A stretch of DNA of 51,095 nt, taken from positions 1 to 51,095 of the forward strand of contig JAIBEZ010000078.1 in the NCBI GenBank assembly GCA_019459485.1. The letters run 5' to 3'. The notes below the pieces were generated by a model, which was not told the origin of the DNA, searched no databases, and was given only the letters and a program-made list of their open reading frames with translations. This DNA is from Prolixibacteraceae bacterium (lineage in GTDB: Bacteria > Bacteroidota > Bacteroidia > Bacteroidales > Prolixibacteraceae). Shown here piece after piece: positions 7,702-15,743 of this stretch. A program made the translations under genes and the position numbers. Position 1 is the stretch's first letter; each line of letters begins with the position of its first letter.

Positions 7702-8991
7702 TTACAAATCAAGTTTTATCGATCCTTTGGCGCGAATAAACAACTTGTGGCAGCTTCCTTTACCATAAACATGTTCGAGCGTTTCAACATATTTATCCAG
7801 CAAATCCTGCGGTACAAATGCCTGAATGGTTCCGCCGAATCCACCTCCGTGAACACGCCATGCACCTTTTCCTTTCAAAATCATTTCGCTTAAAGCCAAA
7901 GCCAGCGAAACCACCTGGTCATCTTTGTGAACTACGTCGAAAATGTTTTGATTGTACATGTAAGAACTGTATCCCGATTCAACCACCATTTTCAGGAAGG
8001 CCTGAAAATCGTTGCTTTCAAGGGCAGCCACCTGATCAACAACACGTTGATTGTCGCCCTGAAAATGATATGCACGGAGTATTGCCCTGTCACCTGTAAC
8101 TTTACGGATTTCAGGAATTTTATCGACAATCTGTTCCAAAGTTACTTCTCTCAAAACTTTAGCGCCAAGCACTGCTGCAACTGCTTTCATTTCTGTTGGA
8201 AGCGATGCATATTCAGCCTGCGATGCGGCATCGTCGTGTCCGCCGCCAACATCAGTAATCACCAATGCAAATCCGGTTGAAACAAAATCAAAATCAACTT
8301 CTTTAACGATTGGTTTCGATGGATCTTTAAAATCGATTGTAATTAAACCACCCACGGAACAAGCGGTTTGATCCATCAGACCACAAGGTTTTCCGAAGTA
8401 ATTATTTTCCGACCACTGTCCAATGATCCCATTTTCAACTGCGCTCATTTTGCCGTCGTTGAAAAGATGGTTAATAATCGCGCCAACCAACACTTCGAAT
8501 GAAGCCGAAGAACTCAAGCCGGAACCTTTTGGAACACGACCATCAACGCAGGCATCAAAACCACCGATTTCGTATCCCACCTGTTTCATCCTCGCACAGA
8601 TTCCTTTTACCAAAGCGGAGGAAGTGTAGAATTGAGACTCGTCAATTGTTAGGGTACTTAAATCAACCTGAAATTCAGGATATCCGGCAGATTTTATACG
8701 GATAACATTTGTTCCGTTTGTGGCCGCAACAGCAATCATGTCGAGGTTAACAGCTCCGGCCAACACACGTCCGTAATTGTGGTCGGTATGGTTACCGCCT
8801 ATTTCTGTGCGTCCCGGCGAGCTAAACAATGCGACATCATCAGGTCCGTAAACTTTCTGAAATTCGTTCATCAACGAAACATAACGATCGGCCTGTTCTT
8901 TCAGAACAACCTCATTTACGCCATATAATTCCTGAAACAATGGATTTTTTCCATCGGCAATCTTTTCGATTAAAGCATTAATTTTTGCCAT
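7702..8991 (-). CDS. galK: Galactokinase
   Basis: 429 residues of the GHMP kinase family; phosphorylates galactose at C1. The sugar-binding motif near residue 60 reads GRTEIGGNHTDHNYG, a variant of GRVNLIGEHTDY seen in E. coli-type enzymes. The ATP-binding motif PKGSGLSSSASFE lies near 135-147, the CGLMDQ segment near 205, and the GHMP motif 3 WRVHGGGFGGT near 383. It is about 45 residues longer than E. coli GalK. It follows galT by 122 bp and precedes the permease by 93 bp on the same strand, so it sits in the gal operon. Confidence 0.92.
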   Translation of the reverse strand: MAKINALIEKIADGKNPLFQELYGVNEVVLKEQADRYVSLMNEFQKVYGPDDVALFSSPGRTEIGGNHTDHNYGRVLAGAVNLDMIAVAATNGTNVIRIKSAGYPEFQVDLSTLTIDESQFYTSSALVKGICARMKQVGYEIGGFDACVDGRVPKGSGLSSSASFEVLVGAIINHLFNDGKMSAVENGIIGQWSENNYFGKPCGLMDQTACSVGGLITIDFKDPSKPIVKEVDFDFVSTGFALVITDVGGGHDDAASQAEYASLPTEMKAVAAVLGAKVLREVTLEQIVDKIPEIRKVTGDRAILRAYHFQGDNQRVVDQVAALESNDFQAFLKMVVESGYSSYMYNQNIFDVVHKDDQVVSLALALSEMILKGKGAWRVHGGGFGGTIQAFVPQDLLDKYVETLEHVYGKGSCHKLFIRAKGSIKLDL

Positions 8992-9039
8992 AATTTTTTG
9001 TTTATTGATTATTTAATATTTTTTTTTCGAAAAATAAGA

Positions 9040-9106
9040 AACACCGAATAAGAAATAAGGAACATCGAAGTTTTCGTTTTACATTTCTTGTTTCTTGTTC
9101 GATATT
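9040..9106. repeat. Imperfect 23-bp inverted repeat between galT and galK
   Basis: Segment 9040-9062 and the complement of 9084-9106 agree at 18 of 23 positions and all five differences are transitions, so the plus-sense RNA can pair throughout with G-U wobbles. It fills most of the 122-bp galT-galK gap. It could protect or attenuate mRNA; the role is unknown. Confidence 0.45.
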
Positions 9107-9113
9107 CGATATT

Positions 9114-10160
9114 TTATTTTGATTTATAATGTACATCTGAAAGGTCGCGCAAACGTTGGGCTGCCTGTTCGGCTGTAATGTCTCGTTGAGGAGTTGCCAG
9201 CATTTCGTAACCTACCATAAATTTCTTTACCGAAGCCGAACGCAAAAGCGGTGGATAAAAATGCATGTGGAGGTGCCATTCCGGATAATCTTTTCCATCG
9301 GTTGGCGCCTGATGCAGACCGGCAGAATAGGCAAACGAAACTTCAAAAAGGTTGTCGTATTTGATGGTCAGCTTCTGATAAACATCGGCTAAAGCAGTTC
9401 TTTCGGCATCGGTCAACAAGGTGATATTCTGAACCGGACGTTTGCTGATGATCATGGTTTCGAAAGGCCAGACAGCCCAATACGGAACAAGGGCAACAAA
9501 ATGATCATTTTCAACCAGAATGCGATCTATTTTTGCGAGTTCAGCTTTCAGGTAATCGCCTAATAAGGTTGTTCCGTGTTTTTCGAAATATTCCTTTTGT
9601 GTTTTCGATTCTTTTTCGGGCTCGGTTGGTACCGACGATGAAGACCAGATTTGTCCGTGCGGATGCGGGTTTGAACAGCCCATGATCGCCCCTTTATTTT
9701 CAAAGATCTGGACATAATTAATCATCTCATTTGCTGCCAGTTCAGCATATTCGTCACACCAAACATCGACCACTTTCCGAATATCTTCCACTTCCATTTC
9801 AGGAATAGTCATACTATGGTCGTCGCTGAAACAAATCACTTTACAAATACCTGTTTCGCTTTTGGCCTGAAACAGATTTCCTTCATCAATATTTCCTTCC
9901 GGAGAATGTGTTAATAAGGCGCTAAAGTCGTTGGTAAACACAAAAGTTCCTTTGTAGGGTGGATTGAACTTCCCTCCTGCCCTTTCGTTTCCTGCACATA
10001 AATAGCAAGTTGGGTCATAGCTCGGACGTTCGTCTGAAACAGTCTTTTCAACCTGCCCCTGCCACGGCCTTTTTGCCCTGTGCGGCGACACCAAAATCCA
10101 GTCGCCTGTTAATGGATTAAAGCGCCTGTGCGGGTGTTCTTCAATATTAAATTTATTCAT
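9114..10160 (-). CDS. galT: Galactose-1-phosphate uridylyltransferase
   Basis: 348 residues, the normal size for GalT of the HIT superfamily. It swaps UMP between UDP-glucose and galactose-1-phosphate in the Leloir pathway. Visible motifs: [20 protein letters not shown] at the N-terminus, [12 protein letters not shown] with the CxxC zinc ligands near 56-59, and the active-site NPHPHGQIW near 165 with the uridylylated second His. A C-terminal HLHMHFYPP supplies further His ligands. It is the first gene of the gal operon. The tandem operator at 10176-10195 lies 16 bp upstream of its start, next to a TATTTTTA box, so repression by the neighbouring GntR-type protein is likely. Confidence 0.95.
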   Translation of the reverse strand: MNKFNIEEHPHRRFNPLTGDWILVSPHRAKRPWQGQVEKTVSDERPSYDPTCYLCAGNERAGGKFNPPYKGTFVFTNDFSALLTHSPEGNIDEGNLFQAKSETGICKVICFSDDHSMTIPEMEVEDIRKVVDVWCDEYAELAANEMINYVQIFENKGAIMGCSNPHPHGQIWSSSSVPTEPEKESKTQKEYFEKHGTTLLGDYLKAELAKIDRILVENDHFVALVPYWAVWPFETMIISKRPVQNITLLTDAERTALADVYQKLTIKYDNLFEVSFAYSAGLHQAPTDGKDYPEWHLHMHFYPPLLRSASVKKFMVGYEMLATPQRDITAEQAAQRLRDLSDVHYKSK

Positions 10161-10175
10161 AATTATATCTTTCTA

Positions 10176-10195
10176 ACTGGTAGGTACTGGTGGGT
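10176..10195 (+). promoter_or_regulatory. Gal operator site A (tandem 10-bp repeat)
   Basis: ACTGGTAGGTACTGGTGGGT: two 10-bp copies of ACTGGTRGGT head to tail. It lies 16-35 bp upstream of galT and directly downstream of a minus-strand TATTTTTA (-7-like) box at 10195-10202. Matching sites occur at 11311-11329 and 49848-49867. Confidence 0.75.
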
Positions 10196-10250
10196 AAAAA
10201 TAGAATATTTCAACATTCAGGAACAGATAAAATTTGTGTTTAGAAACATA

Positions 10251-11249
10251 TCAAAGCGAGTTCCGTCTGATCAACGACGAATTGTTCCTGATTTTCCCGA
10301 AACTTCTTTCCTGAATCATCTTTGCCAGCGTTTGCCCCATCAGTTGAAAGTCGGTTGAAATAGTGGTGATTCCTCCGGCAACTACCTCTTTCAGAACTGT
10401 ATCGTTAAACGAAACAATCCCAACATCTTTACCTAATTCAAGATTTTTTTCGGCAGCCATTTTAACAAGTCGCACCAAATTTCTATCAGACGGCACAAAA
10501 TAGGCTTCTCCCATTTTCATTTCTTTGTTCAGCACATTCCTGATAATTTCAAACTGAAAACCCTTCTCCTTGCAAAACCGCTGAAATCCAATCATTCGCC
10601 CTTCCGGTTCTTTTCCGCCGGGGAAAATCATAATAAGTTTGGTGTATTTCTGAAGCAGGTCGAAACCATCCATCAATGCATCGTAAACGTCCTGTTCAAA
10701 ATCCTGGTAAACAACCGGATAATCCAAAAGATCAGCCTTCAGCCGGTCGAGAATATATACCTTTTCTTTCGGCAGTTTCGAAATAATATCGACTGTTTCA
10801 TCAAAAGTTGCAGGCATGATCACATAGGAAGTATATTTACCAACACTTTCAGAAATAAGATCTTTAAATACCTGATAATTAAAATGGTGAAAATAAATAT
10901 CAACGCTAGATTTTGCATCCAGATTGTTCAGCACCGAAGTATATAAATCTTCTTTAAAGGCATTGAGCTCGTCAAAAAGCACAAAAATCTTCTGATCAAG
11001 ATTAATCTCAACACTGTTGATATAATATCCTTTCCCCGGAATGGAATTGATAATTCCTTTTGCTTTCAACTCGTTGAATGCCACCATTACAGTATCGCGC
11101 GACAATTCAAACTCGACGCATATCTGGTTCAGCGAAGGAATTTTATCTCCCAGTTTAAGTTCCCCGATTGAGATGGCTGTGTAAATTGAATTGATAATTT
11201 GCCGGTATTTGGGAATACCTATTGAATCATCAATCTGAATATTCTTCAC
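10251..11249 (-). CDS. GntR-family repressor with LacI-type sensor domain
   Basis: 332 residues. Residues 1-78 form a GntR winged helix: PKYRQIINSIYTAISIGELK, GDKIPSLNQICVEFELSRDT, then VMVAFNELKAKGIINS and the wing GKGYYI. Residues 85-332 resemble a periplasmic-binding/LacI-type sensor (VGIVSFNDT and GGITTISTDFQLMGQ are typical), so it is a GntR/LacI hybrid of the kind common in Bacteroidota. It is divergent from galM and ends 90 bp before galT on the same strand. The shared ACTGGTRGGT sites next to galT, galM and the beta-galactosidase gene, and one in its own divergent promoter region, make it the likely gal/lac repressor; the inducer may be galactose. That assignment is inference. Confidence 0.87.
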   Translation of the reverse strand: MKNIQIDDSIGIPKYRQIINSIYTAISIGELKLGDKIPSLNQICVEFELSRDTVMVAFNELKAKGIINSIPGKGYYINSVEINLDQKIFVLFDELNAFKEDLYTSVLNNLDAKSSVDIYFHHFNYQVFKDLISESVGKYTSYVIMPATFDETVDIISKLPKEKVYILDRLKADLLDYPVVYQDFEQDVYDALMDGFDLLQKYTKLIMIFPGGKEPEGRMIGFQRFCKEKGFQFEIIRNVLNKEMKMGEAYFVPSDRNLVRLVKMAAEKNLELGKDVGIVSFNDTVLKEVVAGGITTISTDFQLMGQTLAKMIQERSFGKIRNNSSLIRRNSL

Positions 11250-11310
11250 TCGTTTCAGTTTTAGTTTAAAAAACAGTTTTCAAAAATAACAATTAATCGA
11301 AACAAAATAC

Positions 11311-11329
11311 ACAACCAGTACCCACCAGT
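11311..11329 (-). promoter_or_regulatory. Gal operator site B
   Basis: Read on the minus strand: ACTGGTGGGTACTGGTTGT, the same 10-bp tandem as site A, with the second copy degenerate at its end. It lies in the gntR-galM divergent region, 15 bp upstream of the galM -7 box and where a -33 element would sit, so binding should block galM transcription. Confidence 0.75.
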
Positions 11330-11343
11330 CTGACAGAAAAAAT

Positions 11344-11351
11344 TAAATTTG
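11344..11351 (+). promoter_or_regulatory. Candidate galM promoter -7 box (TAAATTTG)
   Basis: Exact match to the Bacteroidetes -7 consensus TAnnTTTG, 113 bp upstream of the galM start; the region about 19-23 bp upstream is covered by operator site B. Confidence 0.5.
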
Positions 11352-11371
11352 TAAGCCGAAAGACGAAAAAG

Positions 11372-11440
11372 GGATCAGTGATCAGTCGCAGTTGACAAAA
11401 AAGCAAAAGTGATCAGCGGTCAGTCGCAGTTTGCAGAAAA
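11372..11440 (+). repeat. Two imperfect tandem copies in the galM leader
   Basis: Copies at 11372-11400 and 11410-11440 share GATCAG-G-TCAGTCGCAGTT with small changes, then an A-rich tail. Each also contains internal GATCAG repeats. It lies in the presumed 5' leader between the galM -7 box and the galM start. No function is evident. Confidence 0.55.
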
Positions 11441-11463
11441 GAATCAAACTAAAATATACTAAC

Positions 11464-12510
11464 ATGAAAATTACAAAATCCTACTTCGGGAAAACGAACG
11501 AAGGAGTTGAAGCCGAATTATTTATCTTATCGAATGACAATCAGGTAACAGTTAAAATTACCAACTACGGGGCGATCGTCACCTCGATCGAAACTCCGGA
11601 CAGAAACGGAGATCTTGCCAACATTGCTTTGGGATTCGATAAGTTGGAAGACTACCTGAGTCCTGAATACCTGGGAAGTTATCCTTATTTTGGCTGCATT
11701 TGTGGCCGTGTTTGCAATCGTATTGCAGATGGTAAATTCACCTTGGAAGGCAAAAACTATTCGTTGGCAGTAAACAATGGCCCAAACCACTTGCATGGCG
11801 GTTTGGTTGGTTATGATCGCAGGTTATTTTTTGCTGAAATAATTGACGAAACAGAAAAAGTTGGCGTTAAGCTGAGTTATCTGAGTCCTGACATGGAAGA
11901 AGGTTACCCCGGAAACTTAAAAGTTAGCTGCACTTACACCTTAAATAACAACAACGAACTGACCATTGAATACGCTGCTGAAACAGACAAGACAACCATT
12001 GTGAACCTGACCAATCACACCTATTTCAACTTAACCGGAGGAAAAAAGACCATTCTGAACCACGAACTTGAATTGCCGGCCAGGACTTTTACCGAATCAA
12101 TCGGAAGTATTCCAACCGGTGAAATTATTTCCGTAGAAGGAACTCCGTTTGATTTCCTCAACAAAAAAGAACTGGGCAAAGATATTGAACCACTTCCTGA
12201 CGGGTATGATTTAAATTTTGTGCTCGACAATACCGAAGGCGATCTGGTAAAAGCCGGCAGTCTGAGCGAGGAAAGTTCAGGAAGAATGGTTGAAGTTTAC
12301 ACCACTCAACCTGGAATTCAACTTTATACCGGTTACTGGATTCCGGAAATAACAATTGACGGACAGAAAAAATTCGGACGATACTCTGGTGTGGCTTTGG
12401 AAACACAACATTACCCCGATTCAATCAATAAACCACACTTTCCGCCGGTAACACTTGCTCCCGGTGAGCATTTTTACGAAAAAACGAGTTACATATTCGG
12501 GACAAAATAA
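11464..12510 (+). CDS. galM: Aldose 1-epimerase (galactose mutarotase)
   Basis: 348 residues from the start at 11464; an in-frame ATG 11 codons upstream falls inside the repeat-rich leader and would add a non-conserved tail. GalM interconverts alpha and beta anomers of galactose and glucose, feeding GalK. Family motifs: NYGAIVTSIETPDRNG, GRVCNRIADGKF, NNGPNHLHGG (His of the active site near 96-98), TNHTYFNL with the second catalytic His near 174, and the C-terminal YSGVALETQHYPDS with the catalytic Glu near 312. It is transcribed divergently from the repressor gene and followed by a strong terminator, so it is its own unit. Confidence 0.94.
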   Translation: MKITKSYFGKTNEGVEAELFILSNDNQVTVKITNYGAIVTSIETPDRNGDLANIALGFDKLEDYLSPEYLGSYPYFGCICGRVCNRIADGKFTLEGKNYSLAVNNGPNHLHGGLVGYDRRLFFAEIIDETEKVGVKLSYLSPDMEEGYPGNLKVSCTYTLNNNNELTIEYAAETDKTTIVNLTNHTYFNLTGGKKTILNHELELPARTFTESIGSIPTGEIISVEGTPFDFLNKKELGKDIEPLPDGYDLNFVLDNTEGDLVKAGSLSEESSGRMVEVYTTQPGIQLYTGYWIPEITIDGQKKFGRYSGVALETQHYPDSINKPHFPPVTLAPGEHFYEKTSYIFGTK

Positions 12511-12537
12511 GAAACCGGATTTTCTAATTGTTTTAAG

Positions 12538-12570
12538 CCTCCTGATTGTTTTTCATTCAGGAGGTTTTTT
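12538..12570 (+). terminator. galM terminator
   Basis: Stem CCTCCTGA/TCAGGAGG with an 11-nt loop, followed by six T. Confidence 0.88.
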
Positions 12571-12592
12571 AATGGTTCAAAAAATTCATTTC

Positions 12593-12600
12593 TATCTTTG
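12593..12600 (+). promoter_or_regulatory. Candidate deoC -7 box (TATCTTTG)
   Basis: Exact TAnnTTTG match 35 bp upstream of the deoC start and just after the galM terminator. No good -33 element is seen. Confidence 0.5.
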
Positions 12601-12634
12601 TTCCGATTAAACCTCAAATAAATCATGCATCCCA

Positions 12635-13351
12635 ATGAACGAAATCGTTTCTAAACTTGCAAAAATGATCGACCATTCGATCCTTCACCCGACAATGACC
12701 GACGAAGATTTGCGCAGAGAATGCGAAGTTGCCCGAAAATACAATGTTGCATCGGTTTGTGTAAAACCCTACGCTGTAAAACAAGCCGTTGAATTGCTGA
12801 AAGGCAGCGACGTGCTGGTTGGCTGTGTAATTGGGTTCCCAGCTGGAAACTCTGCCATTGCGGTAAAAGTTTTTGAAGCCGAAAATGCCTGTAAAGATGA
12901 CGCCGTTGAAATTGACATGGTTATCAACATTGGCAAGGCTTTGCAGGGTGATTGGGCATATATTACTGAGGAAATTAAATCGGTAACCGATGCCTGTCAC
13001 AAGCACGGAGCCATCGTAAAAGTGATTTTCGAAACCGACTATGTGAGCAGAGAAGCTGACATTGTAAAGCTTTGCCAGATTTGTACTGAAGTTGGCGCCG
13101 ACTACGTGAAAACCTCATCAGGATTCGGCTTCGTGAAACAGACCAACGGCGATTACAACTATGTGGGAGCCACCATTCCGATTTTGGAACTGATGAAAAG
13201 AAGTGTTGGCCCGAAGGTAAAAGTAAAAGCCGCAGGCGGTGTCCGCACACTCGATCAACTGATTGCAGTTCAGGCTGCCGGATGCAGCCGATGCGGAGCA
13301 ACTGCAACTTCAGTAATGATGGAAGATGCTATGAGGCGGTTTGAAAGCTAA
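12635..13351 (+). CDS. deoC: Deoxyribose-phosphate aldolase
   Basis: 238 residues, a TIM-barrel class I aldolase that splits 2-deoxyribose-5-phosphate into glyceraldehyde-3-phosphate and acetaldehyde in deoxynucleoside breakdown. N-terminal MIDHSILHPTMTDEDL carries the family IDHTxLxP signature. The Schiff-base Lys lies in DYVKTSSGFG (about residue 163) and the second active-site Lys in VKAAGGVRT (about 193). It is a single gene with its own -7 box; the 33-bp palindromic repeat 4 bp after the stop may act as its terminator. Confidence 0.94.
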   Translation: MNEIVSKLAKMIDHSILHPTMTDEDLRRECEVARKYNVASVCVKPYAVKQAVELLKGSDVLVGCVIGFPAGNSAIAVKVFEAENACKDDAVEIDMVINIGKALQGDWAYITEEIKSVTDACHKHGAIVKVIFETDYVSREADIVKLCQICTEVGADYVKTSSGFGFVKQTNGDYNYVGATIPILELMKRSVGPKVKVKAAGGVRTLDQLIAVQAAGCSRCGATATSVMMEDAMRRFES

Positions 13352-13354
13352 CCA

Positions 13355-13391
13355 TTACTCAGCAGGTGACTTGAAATCACCTGCTGAGTAA
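13355..13391. repeat. 33-bp palindromic repeat, copy 1
   Basis: Perfect 15-bp arms (TTACTCAGCAGGTGA and its complement) with a 7-nt loop, between the convergent deoC and NfeD genes. The core ACTCAGCAGGTGACTT-n-AAATCACC continues into CTGCTGAGT. Related copies are at 14853-14885 and 42307-42339. Here it can act as a transcription stop in both directions, though there is no T run. Confidence 0.8.
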
Positions 13392-13399
13392 ACAGGTAG

Positions 13400-14824
13400 T
13401 TATTCTTTTTCAACATACAACTGAGCTGTTTCAACCTTGGTAACCACAATCGGGGTTCCTTTGTCGATCATGCCCGATTCGGCCAAAGCATCGTAGTTTT
13501 TGCCTTCAATATTTATTTTTCCTGAAGGGCGTAAAGTGGTAATCGCAACACCTCTTTTACCTTTCAGGTGAAGGATTTCGGTATCTACACCCACATAACC
13601 ATCCTTTAAACTCATCACCTCATGAAGTGAAAGATGTGAAAACTGACCAGTCTCGGCAGTAAACATTTTCTGGCTCAGGTAAATGGCCAAACCTATTCCG
13701 CCAACAGTACCGACTAAAACGGTTACCAGCGCAACAAGTAAATCACCACTGTTCACATGATCGAAAGTAAAGTTCACATTTTTTATCAGGCTTAAAACAA
13801 GTCCTGAAAAAGCCAGCGTAATTCCTGAAATTCCGGTGACTCCAAAGCCTGGAACGACAAATATTTCGACTGCAATCAGGATTAAACCAATAACAAAAAT
13901 CAGAATTTCCCAGTTGGCAGCCAATCCTTCGAGGTAAAGCGGTGAAAAGTATAAAACAGCTGCCAAAACTGCCACGCCAAATGGGAACCCAATTCCGGGT
14001 GTCTGCATTTCGAAATAAATTCCACCCAAAATAGCCATGATCAGAATTCCTGAAACAATCGGGTTCACCATAAAACCGATGAAACGTTCCAATGCAGTCG
14101 GTTTGTATTCCACAATCCGGGCATTTTCCATTTCGTTTAGTTTCAGCACTTCGTCAACGGTTTCGCAAATACCTTCGCAATAGCCGTTTTTCATGGCTTC
14201 CATCGGAGTAAAAGTCAGGATTTTGCCAGTATCAATGATTCCTGGAATATAAACCCGTTCGTCAACCATCGCTTCAGCGATCAATGGGTCACGCTTCCAA
14301 CGAAAAGTGGTATCCTGACCTGTAATAATAGTGTCGCCTCCCTGGGCTTCGGCAGTAGCACGCATGGTTGAGCGCATGTACGACTGGTATTTATCGGGCA
14401 TTTTTTCGCCGGTCTGATTCACCACAGTTGCAGCACCAATCGAGCCGCCGGTGCGCATATAAATACGGTCGCAGGCAATCGAAATGAGTGCGCCAGCCGA
14501 TGCTGCATTGTTGTCGATAAACACCACCACCGGAATTTTACTGTTCAGGATGCGGGTTCGGATCGAATCAGCATCAACCACTGTTCCACCATAAGTATTC
14601 ATGTGAATCAGAAACAAATCAGCTTTCAAGCTGTCGGCAGCTTCGAAAGCCTGTTTCGTTTGCCGCCAGATTGCCGGGGCAATATTTTCTTTGATATTGA
14701 ACTTGTAAACCAGCTTTTGTTTGCTTTGAGATTCTGTTTTTACCTGAATTGAATCCTGGGCAAAAGCTTCAGAAAAGCCAAATAACAGACTGAAAATAAA
14801 AGTGATTAATAATCCTGATTTCAT
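13400..14824 (-). CDS. NfeD-family membrane serine protease (ClpP class)
   Basis: 474 residues, the long form of NfeD. Residues 1-22 are a signal peptide. The ClpP-like protease domain (about 35-240) has the NTYGG oxyanion motif and the nucleophile segment NNAASAGALISIACDRI with the catalytic Ser; the Lys partner is probably in the GEKMPDKY region. Four to five membrane helices follow (about 250-385), then a soluble OB-fold NfeD domain at the C-terminus (GYVGVDTEILHLKGKRG onward). The family works with stomatins at the inner membrane. No stomatin gene is nearby. Confidence 0.88.
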   Translation of the reverse strand: MKSGLLITFIFSLLFGFSEAFAQDSIQVKTESQSKQKLVYKFNIKENIAPAIWRQTKQAFEAADSLKADLFLIHMNTYGGTVVDADSIRTRILNSKIPVVVFIDNNAASAGALISIACDRIYMRTGGSIGAATVVNQTGEKMPDKYQSYMRSTMRATAEAQGGDTIITGQDTTFRWKRDPLIAEAMVDERVYIPGIIDTGKILTFTPMEAMKNGYCEGICETVDEVLKLNEMENARIVEYKPTALERFIGFMVNPIVSGILIMAILGGIYFEMQTPGIGFPFGVAVLAAVLYFSPLYLEGLAANWEILIFVIGLILIAVEIFVVPGFGVTGISGITLAFSGLVLSLIKNVNFTFDHVNSGDLLVALVTVLVGTVGGIGLAIYLSQKMFTAETGQFSHLSLHEVMSLKDGYVGVDTEILHLKGKRGVAITTLRPSGKINIEGKNYDALAESGMIDKGTPIVVTKVETAQLYVEKE

Positions 14825-14852
14825 ATTTCGATATTTTTTTGATTGCTGGCTT

Positions 14853-14885
14853 ACTCAGCAGTTGACTTTAAGTCACCTGCTGAGT
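14853..14885. repeat. 33-bp palindromic repeat, copy 2
   Basis: ACTCAGCAGTTGACTT-TA arms against AGTCACCTGCTGAGT, one mismatch in the stem. Same length and core as copies 1 and 3. It lies between the start of the NfeD gene and the end of the lipocalin gene (both minus strand), 28 bp upstream of the NfeD start. Confidence 0.75.
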
Positions 14886-14914
14886 GACAAAGCTATAACA
14901 TTACTTAAGAAAAA

Positions 14915-15451
14915 TCAATTTTCCTTCTGCCGAACTTTCTCAAGCTTTGCCAAATTGTATCCGCGTTTCCGGGCTTTTTCCAGAAGCATTTCGTAAGTCG
15001 TTGTATCCATTTGTGGTGTCCGGCATAAAATCCAGAAATATTTGTCAGACGAACTTCCGATCATGGCATATTGGTAATTCTCATCCAGTTCAAGTACAAA
15101 ATAATCGGCATAGAAAATCCAGAAAAATGCAACTTTTAGCTTTCCGGGCTCTGCTTTATCCGGAATTTTAGCCTTGCCTTCTGCAATCGAAAGTTCACCA
15201 TCCAGCGATTTTTTATAACCCTGATTTATGACTTTAATTTTGCCGTCATCACGCAGACTGTAAGTTGCAGTAACTCCAACCAAATTCTTCTCGAACGAAT
15301 GAGGGAAACGGGCAATTTCGTACCATGTTCCGAGGTACCGGTTCAATTCGAGTTCTTTCACAGTGGTTTGATCAATCATCTGACTATTGGTTTTGGTACA
15401 GCTAAAAACAAATAACACACTAAATATCAACAACAAATGGACTGTTTTCAT
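14915..15451 (-). CDS. Bacterial lipocalin (Blc-like), lipoprotein
   Basis: 178 residues. The N-terminus is a lipoprotein signal ending VFSC. The lipocalin signature GTWYEIARFPHSFEKN (structurally conserved region 1, residues about 41-56) is followed by LVGVTATYSLRDDGKI and VINQGYK, then VLELDENYQYAMIG and WILCRTPQMD, the further conserved blocks of Blc. The family binds lysophospholipids or fatty acids at the outer membrane. It stands alone between a hairpin-rich region and the NfeD gene. Confidence 0.9.
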   Translation of the reverse strand: MKTVHLLLIFSVLFVFSCTKTNSQMIDQTTVKELELNRYLGTWYEIARFPHSFEKNLVGVTATYSLRDDGKIKVINQGYKKSLDGELSIAEGKAKIPDKAEPGKLKVAFFWIFYADYFVLELDENYQYAMIGSSSDKYFWILCRTPQMDTTTYEMLLEKARKRGYNLAKLEKVRQKEN

Positions 15452-15539
15452 AGATTTAATTGTTTTGAGTTCTTCAAATTTACTTAATTAACAACTCACA
15501 GACTTTTAATTTCTAAAAAATTTAAAATCGCGACACCAC

Positions 15540-15597
15540 GGGTGCGGAAGTTTTTAACTTCCGATATTAAAATCTGCGATTAAAAATCGCCGCACCC
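15540..15597. repeat. Cruciform-like element with three stems
   Basis: An outer stem GGGTGCGG (15540-15547) / CCGCACCC (15590-15597) encloses two inner hairpins, GGAAGTT-TTT-AACTTCC (15546-15562) and GCGATT-AAA-AATCGC (15576-15590). It lies in the 292-bp gap between the divergent lipocalin and purB genes. It looks like a dispersed Bacteroidota hairpin element; no second copy is in this window. Confidence 0.7.
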
Positions 15598-15668
15598 AAG
15601 TTCCAAAAACGCTTTTAAAATTTTTCTACCTTTACGGCTCGAAAAAAATCATTCCATGAAAAAATAAA

Positions 15669-15727
15669 CACATAGGCACATAGAACACATAGTTTTTATT
15701 TTTCTATGTGTCCTATGTGCCTATGTG
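15669..15727. repeat. Long inverted repeat before purB
   Basis: 24-nt arms (15669-15692 and 15704-15727) differ at one pair and enclose an 11-nt T-rich loop. Each arm itself is a near-repeat of CACATAG. It ends 16 bp before the purB start, so it would be in the purB leader RNA if transcription begins upstream (a TACCTTTA box is at 15627-15634). Confidence 0.75.
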
Positions 15728-15743
15728 GTTTTAAAATAAACAG

